64,000 nucleotides of DNA from Streptomyces albofaciens JCM 4342 (lineage in GTDB: Bacteria; Actinomycetota; Actinomycetes; Streptomycetales; Streptomycetaceae), in the NCBI RefSeq assembly GCF_008634025.1, contig NZ_PDCM01000001.1:2477501-2541500 (forward strand), read 5' to 3'. The position numbers and the translations under genes are program-made. Within the stretch, counting starts at the first letter, position 1. The number at the start of each line of letters is the position of its first letter. Shown piece by piece: positions 59,977 through 64,000 of this stretch. The notes beneath the pieces are model-generated. The model was not told the origin of the DNA, did not search any database, and saw only the letters and a program-made list of their open reading frames with translations.

Positions 59977-62900
59977 GACTCTTCGTCACCCTCGCTCCGG
60001 CCGCCCCGGAAGCCTCCGCTCCGGCCCGGCCCGGCTCCCCGCACGCCGCCCCGGAGCGGCGCGACCTGGTCCTGCACACCCCGGGCTCGACCACCGTCGG
60101 CGCCCTGGCCGCGCGCCTGGCCGGCCAGGACGCGACCGAGGACGCGCCGCCCGCGCTCTACCTCGGCGACCGTGAACTGCCCGCCAACCTGCCGATATCC
60201 GCCACCGGCATACGCGACGGCGCCACGCTCGGCCTCGGTGGCCCCGTACCGCCCGACCCGGACGGCGGCTACGGGCCCGAGCGCGCCGAGCTGCCGCCGC
60301 CGTCCCGCTCCGCCGACGGCGAGCGGCTGCCCCGCGCGCCCCGCGTGGAACTCCAGCTGATCGGCGGGCGCGGCGCCGGCCGCGTCTGGCCGCTGGACGT
60401 CGGTACGCACACCGTCGGCCCGGCGGCGGGCAGTTCCGTACGTCTGACCGGCCGTGACGTGCCGGCGGCGGGCGTGCGCGTCACGGTGCGCGCGGACGGC
60501 ACGGTGCTGCTCGACGCGGGCCCGGCGGCCCGCAGGCCCGCGAGCCGTACGGGCGCGGACGGCGGCACCGGCGCCACGCCCGGCCACCGCACCGACGTGT
60601 GCCTGTCCGTGCCCGAACCGCCGCCCGCCCGGCCCCGCGCCGACGCGACCCCGCTGCCGCCCCCGCCGCCGCCCGAACTGCCCGACCCGTACGCCGACAC
60701 CCACGAGCCGCTTCCCGAGGGCTGGGTGGAATGGCCGCTCGGCGGTGAACTGCGGCTGGGCGAATACCTGCTGCGGGTGGCCGAGCCGACCGAGGCGGAC
60801 GCCGCCGTGGCCACCTCCGAGGACGGCGCCTACCTGGACTTCAACCGGCCGCCGCGGATCGTGCCGCCGCTGGTGCCGGAACGGTTCACCCTGCCCTCGC
60901 CGCCGGTGCCGCCGCCCCGGCGCACCATCCCGCTGCTGGTGGTCGTCGCGCCGATGTTCATGGGCGTCGGCATGGTCGTCTTCCTGCACTCGTACTTCTA
61001 CCTGATGTTCGCGTTCTTCAGCCCGGTGCTCGCCATCGGCAACTGGATCAGCTCCAAGCGCAGCGGCTGGCGCGACTTCCTGACCTCGGTCGCCAACTAC
61101 CGCGCCCGGCGCACCTCGCTGGAGGAGGACGTCAAGGGCATGGTCGAGCGCGAGCGCGGCCTGCGGGTCGCCGCCGGGCCCGACCCGGCCGCCGCCGGCA
61201 TGTGGGCCGTCGGCCCCGGCGCCCGGCTGTGGGAGCGCCGCCGCGGCCACCCGGACCACCTGCTGCTGCGCGTCGGCACGGTCCGCCAGGCGTCGCTGCT
61301 GACGATCGAGGACGCCTCCCGCGAGGACAACCACCGCTCCGTCAACTGGCAGATACCGGACATGCCGATCGGCGTGGACCTGTGCGGGGACGGCGTCGTC
61401 GGCATCTCCGGCGAGACCGACGCGGCCCGCGCGCTGGCCCGCTGGACCGTGGCGCAGGCCGCGATCCTGCACAGCCCGCGCGACGTACGGATCACCGTGC
61501 TCACCGACGCGGCGGGCGCGCAGGCCTGGGAGTGGGTGCGCTGGCTGCCGCACGCCCGCCCCGGCGAGGGCGGCGTCGCCGCGCCGCCCTCCGGCGGCCC
61601 CACCGTCACCGTCGGCAACGACCCGGAGACGGTCGCCAACCGGGTCTCCGAACTGGTCTCCGCGATCCGCTCCCGGGCCCGTTCGCGGGAGTCCGCGATG
61701 GGCGGCGCGCTGCTCGCCGAACCGGACCTCGTCGTGGTCCTCGACGGCGCCCGGCGGCTGCGCGACGTGCCCGGCGTGGTGCAGGTCCTCAAGGAGGGCC
61801 CGGCCGTACGGGTCTTCCTGATCTGCCTCGACCAGGAGGAGCGGATGCTCCCCGAAGAGTGCGTCACCGTATGCGCGGTCGGCGCCCGCGAGGTCACGCT
61901 GCGCCGTACCGGCAGCGCCGACCTCACCGGCATCCGGCCCGACCTGGTGGACACCGGCTGGTGCGAGCGGATCGGGCGCGCCCTGGCCCCCGTACGCGAC
62001 GTCACCCCGGACGGCTCCGACGGCCTGCCGGACCGCGTCAAGCTGCTGGACCTGCTGGGCCTGGAGCCGCCGCGGGCCGACGAACTGGCCGCCCGCTGGA
62101 CCAAGCGCCCGGCCTCCACCGGTGTCCTGCTCGGCACCGGCTACACCGGCCCGGTCACCTTCGACCTGGTCAAGGACGGCCCGCACGGCCTGATCGCGGG
62201 CACCACCGGCGCCGGCAAGTCCGAACTCCTCCAGACGCTGGTGGCCTCCCTCGCGGCGGTCAACCGGCCGGACGAGATGACGTTCGTGCTCGTCGACTAC
62301 AAGGGCGGCAGCGCCTTCGCGGGCTGCGAGCGGCTGCCGCACGTGCTGGGCATGGTCACCGACCTGGACAGTCACCTGGTCGAGCGGGCCCTGACCTCGC
62401 TGACCGCCGAACTGACCCGCCGCGAACGCATCCTGGCCGACGCGGGCGCCAAGGACCACACCGAATACCGGGCGATGCGCCGCCGCGACCCCGCGCTGGC
62501 CCCGCTGCCCAGGCTGCTGCTCATCATCGACGAGTTCGCCACCCTGGCCCGCGACGTGCCCGAGTTCGTGCCCGGCCTGGTCGGCATCGCCCAGCGTGGC
62601 CGGTCGCTCGGCCTGCACCTGCTGCTCGCCACCCAGCGCCCGGCCGGTGTGGTCACCGCCGACATCCGCGCCAACACCAACCTGCGGATCTCGCTGCGCG
62701 TCACCGACGCCCTCGACAGCCAGGACGTGCTGGAGGTCAACGACGCGGTCAGCATCTCCAGCGACACCCCGGGCCGTGCCCTGGCCCGGGTCGGGCACCG
62801 CTCGGTGCTGCCGTTCCAGACCGCCTTCGTCGGCGCCGTACGCGACGGCGCGCAGGCCGCGCCCGCGGACGACGCGGACACCCCGGCCGGGCCGCAGCCC

Positions 62901-64000
62901 GAGGCGGAGGTGTGGACCAGCGAACTGACCTGGTCGCTGCTGGGCCGTACGGCGGCCGAGCCCGCCGAGGAGACCGCGGACCTCTTCGACGCCATCCAGG
63001 AGGCGATGGACGAACGCGACGCGGCCACCGACCTGACGGCCCTGGTCGACGCGATCCAGGAGGCCGCCGGGCAGCTGGGGATCGAGCGGCAGCCCAGCCC
63101 CTGGCTGCCCGCGCTGCCGCCCGCGGTCAGCCTGGCCGAACTGCCCGAGCGGCCCGACCCGGGCGACGGGCGCCTCGCGCCGGTCGTCTGGGGCGTGGCC
63201 GACCTGCCGGGCGCCCAGCGCCAGGAGCCCCTGGAGCTGGACCTGGCCCGCTTCGGGCACCTGTACGTCCTGGGCACCCCGCGCTCCGGCCGCTCCCAGG
63301 TCCTGCGCACCATCGGCGGCGCCCTGGCCCAGCGGCACTCCAGCGCGGACGTGCACCTGTACGGCATCGACGCGGCTGGCGGCGCGCTGGCGGCGCTGTC
63401 CGAACTGCCGCACTGCGGCGCCGTCGTACCGCGCGCCGACCTGGAACGGCTCGGCCGCCTGCTGACCCGCCTTACCGCCGAGATGAGCGCCCGCCAGGAA
63501 CTGCTCACCTCGCACGGCGCGGCCAACCTCACCGAACTGCGCGCCCTCCTGAAGCCCGCCGAACGCCCCGCCCACATCGTCGTCCTGATCGACGGCTGGG
63601 ACTCGCTGGCCGCCCTCCTCGGCGACCACGACAACGGCCGGCCGGTCCAGGAGCTGACCGCGCTGATCCGCGAGGGCGCGCCGATGGGCCTGCACGTCAT
63701 CGCCACGTCCGAGCGGGCCCTGATGACCGGCAAGGTCGCCTCGCTCAACGACGAGCGGCTGCTGCTGCGGATGTCCGACCGCAACGAGTACAGCCTGGCG
63801 GGCATCTCGCCCAAGCAGGTGCCGGCCGTCGTCCCGCAGGGCCGCGGCTGGCGCGGCGGCAGCGGCACCGAAATACAGGTGGCGCTGCTCGGCGAGCCGA
63901 CGGAGGGGCCGGTCACCGGCCGCGATCAGGCCGAGGCGCTCAAGCGGATCGGGGAGCGGGCCGCCCGGCGCGACCGCGACCTGCCCGCGGCCCGCCGCCC
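59973..64000 (+). CDS. FHA-TM-FtsK/SpoIIIE type VII secretion-like ATPase (cut by window end)
   Basis: At least 1342 residues, running past the window. An N-terminal ubiquitin-like part (about 1-85) and an FHA-like domain (about 120-200) precede two membrane helices (about 317-358). Then come FtsK/SpoIIIE domains: the first has Walker A GTTGAGKSELL (about 742-752), Walker B LLLIIDEF (about 848) and RGRSLGLHLLLATQRP. The second P-loop region GTPRSGRSQVL (about 1100) has Arg for the usual Lys. This architecture is that of EssC (FHA-containing) and EccC, motor ATPases of type VII secretion. The GTG overlaps the previous stop (GTGA). No WXG100 substrate gene is visible in the window. Confidence 0.85.
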   Translation, partial: MRLFVTLAPAAPEASAPARPGSPHAAPERRDLVLHTPGSTTVGALAARLAGQDATEDAPPALYLGDRELPANLPISATGIRDGATLGLGGPVPPDPDGGYGPERAELPPPSRSADGERLPRAPRVELQLIGGRGAGRVWPLDVGTHTVGPAAGSSVRLTGRDVPAAGVRVTVRADGTVLLDAGPAARRPASRTGADGGTGATPGHRTDVCLSVPEPPPARPRADATPLPPPPPPELPDPYADTHEPLPEGWVEWPLGGELRLGEYLLRVAEPTEADAAVATSEDGAYLDFNRPPRIVPPLVPERFTLPSPPVPPPRRTIPLLVVVAPMFMGVGMVVFLHSYFYLMFAFFSPVLAIGNWISSKRSGWRDFLTSVANYRARRTSLEEDVKGMVERERGLRVAAGPDPAAAGMWAVGPGARLWERRRGHPDHLLLRVGTVRQASLLTIEDASREDNHRSVNWQIPDMPIGVDLCGDGVVGISGETDAARALARWTVAQAAILHSPRDVRITVLTDAAGAQAWEWVRWLPHARPGEGGVAAPPSGGPTVTVGNDPETVANRVSELVSAIRSRARSRESAMGGALLAEPDLVVVLDGARRLRDVPGVVQVLKEGPAVRVFLICLDQEERMLPEECVTVCAVGAREVTLRRTGSADLTGIRPDLVDTGWCERIGRALAPVRDVTPDGSDGLPDRVKLLDLLGLEPPRADELAARWTKRPASTGVLLGTGYTGPVTFDLVKDGPHGLIAGTTGAGKSELLQTLVASLAAVNRPDEMTFVLVDYKGGSAFAGCERLPHVLGMVTDLDSHLVERALTSLTAELTRRERILADAGAKDHTEYRAMRRRDPALAPLPRLLLIIDEFATLARDVPEFVPGLVGIAQRGRSLGLHLLLATQRPAGVVTADIRANTNLRISLRVTDALDSQDVLEVNDAVSISSDTPGRALARVGHRSVLPFQTAFVGAVRDGAQAAPADDADTPAGPQPEAEVWTSELTWSLLGRTAAEPAEETADLFDAIQEAMDERDAATDLTALVDAIQEAAGQLGIERQPSPWLPALPPAVSLAELPERPDPGDGRLAPVVWGVADLPGAQRQEPLELDLARFGHLYVLGTPRSGRSQVLRTIGGALAQRHSSADVHLYGIDAAGGALAALSELPHCGAVVPRADLERLGRLLTRLTAEMSARQELLTSHGAANLTELRALLKPAERPAHIVVLIDGWDSLAALLGDHDNGRPVQELTALIREGAPMGLHVIATSERALMTGKVASLNDERLLLRMSDRNEYSLAGISPKQVPAVVPQGRGWRGGSGTEIQVALLGEPTEGPVTGRDQAEALKRIGERAARRDRDLPAARR

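Noticed and set aside
59496..63695. 1399-codon minus-strand frame opposite the EssC-like gene
   Set aside because: Antisense shadow. The plus strand shows Walker A/B, helices and FHA-like sequence.

Overview
The window is about 72-75% GC by eye, its genes have strongly GC-biased third codon positions, and GTG starts and 4-bp ATGA/GTGA overlaps are common. Gene content (PriA-type HisA, TrpM, the tryptophan-region membrane protein family TIGR02234, an HGxxPAAW protein, a bL37 micro-protein, many F420/actinobacterial families) points to a Streptomyces chromosome. No replication origin, phage, transposase, rRNA or tRNA was found.

Layout. 1-7153: DsbA-like protein, membrane protein, DUF2252 protein and dnaE. 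7314-16070: small basic protein, NYN-domain protein, a 630-bp non-coding stretch with a large imperfect inverted repeat, an ABC exporter operon, a 24-residue ribosomal protein gene, a YbaK-type editing protein, a LON-substrate-binding-domain protein and a membrane protein. 16398-22120: compact histidine operon hisD-C-B-(small membrane protein)-H-priA-ridA-F. 22220-22809: a small Doc/Fic-like toxin-antitoxin pair with its own operator. 22972-27154: LysM/M23 peptidase and an Sdh1-type succinate dehydrogenase (sdhCAB, minus strand), divergent from a LysR regulator. 28423-33004: a five-gene island (purine-type phosphoribosyltransferase, cysteine-synthase-like PLP enzyme, YggS-like PLP protein, EamA exporter, ATP-grasp ligase) that looks like a small, uncharacterised biosynthetic cluster. 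33051-41469: TIGR03085 protein, hisI, trpE, three small membrane protein genes, trpC, trpM, trpB, trpA. 41544-45413: second DsbA-like protein, lgt, VIT1/CCC1-type transporter. 45725-51806: gltB-gltD glutamate synthase with GlnR-like sites and a hairpin upstream. 51932-57308: MarR/SDR divergent pair, F420-type PPOX protein, a minisatellite-flanked helical repeat protein, metallo-beta-lactamase-fold and alpha/beta hydrolases. 57551-64000: operon of an ECF sigma factor, a proline-rich membrane protein and a large FHA-TM-FtsK ATPase of the EssC/EccC type, cut by the window end.

How it fits together. Most of the window is core amino-acid metabolism. HisH-HisF and GltB-GltD assimilate ammonia via glutamine. 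PriA probably serves both histidine and tryptophan synthesis, because no trpF is present beside trpC. The parts that look accessory are the toxin-antitoxin pair, the five-gene PLP/ATP-grasp island, and the type VII-like ATPase operon. All product assignments rest on motif recognition and remembered family features, not on database searches.
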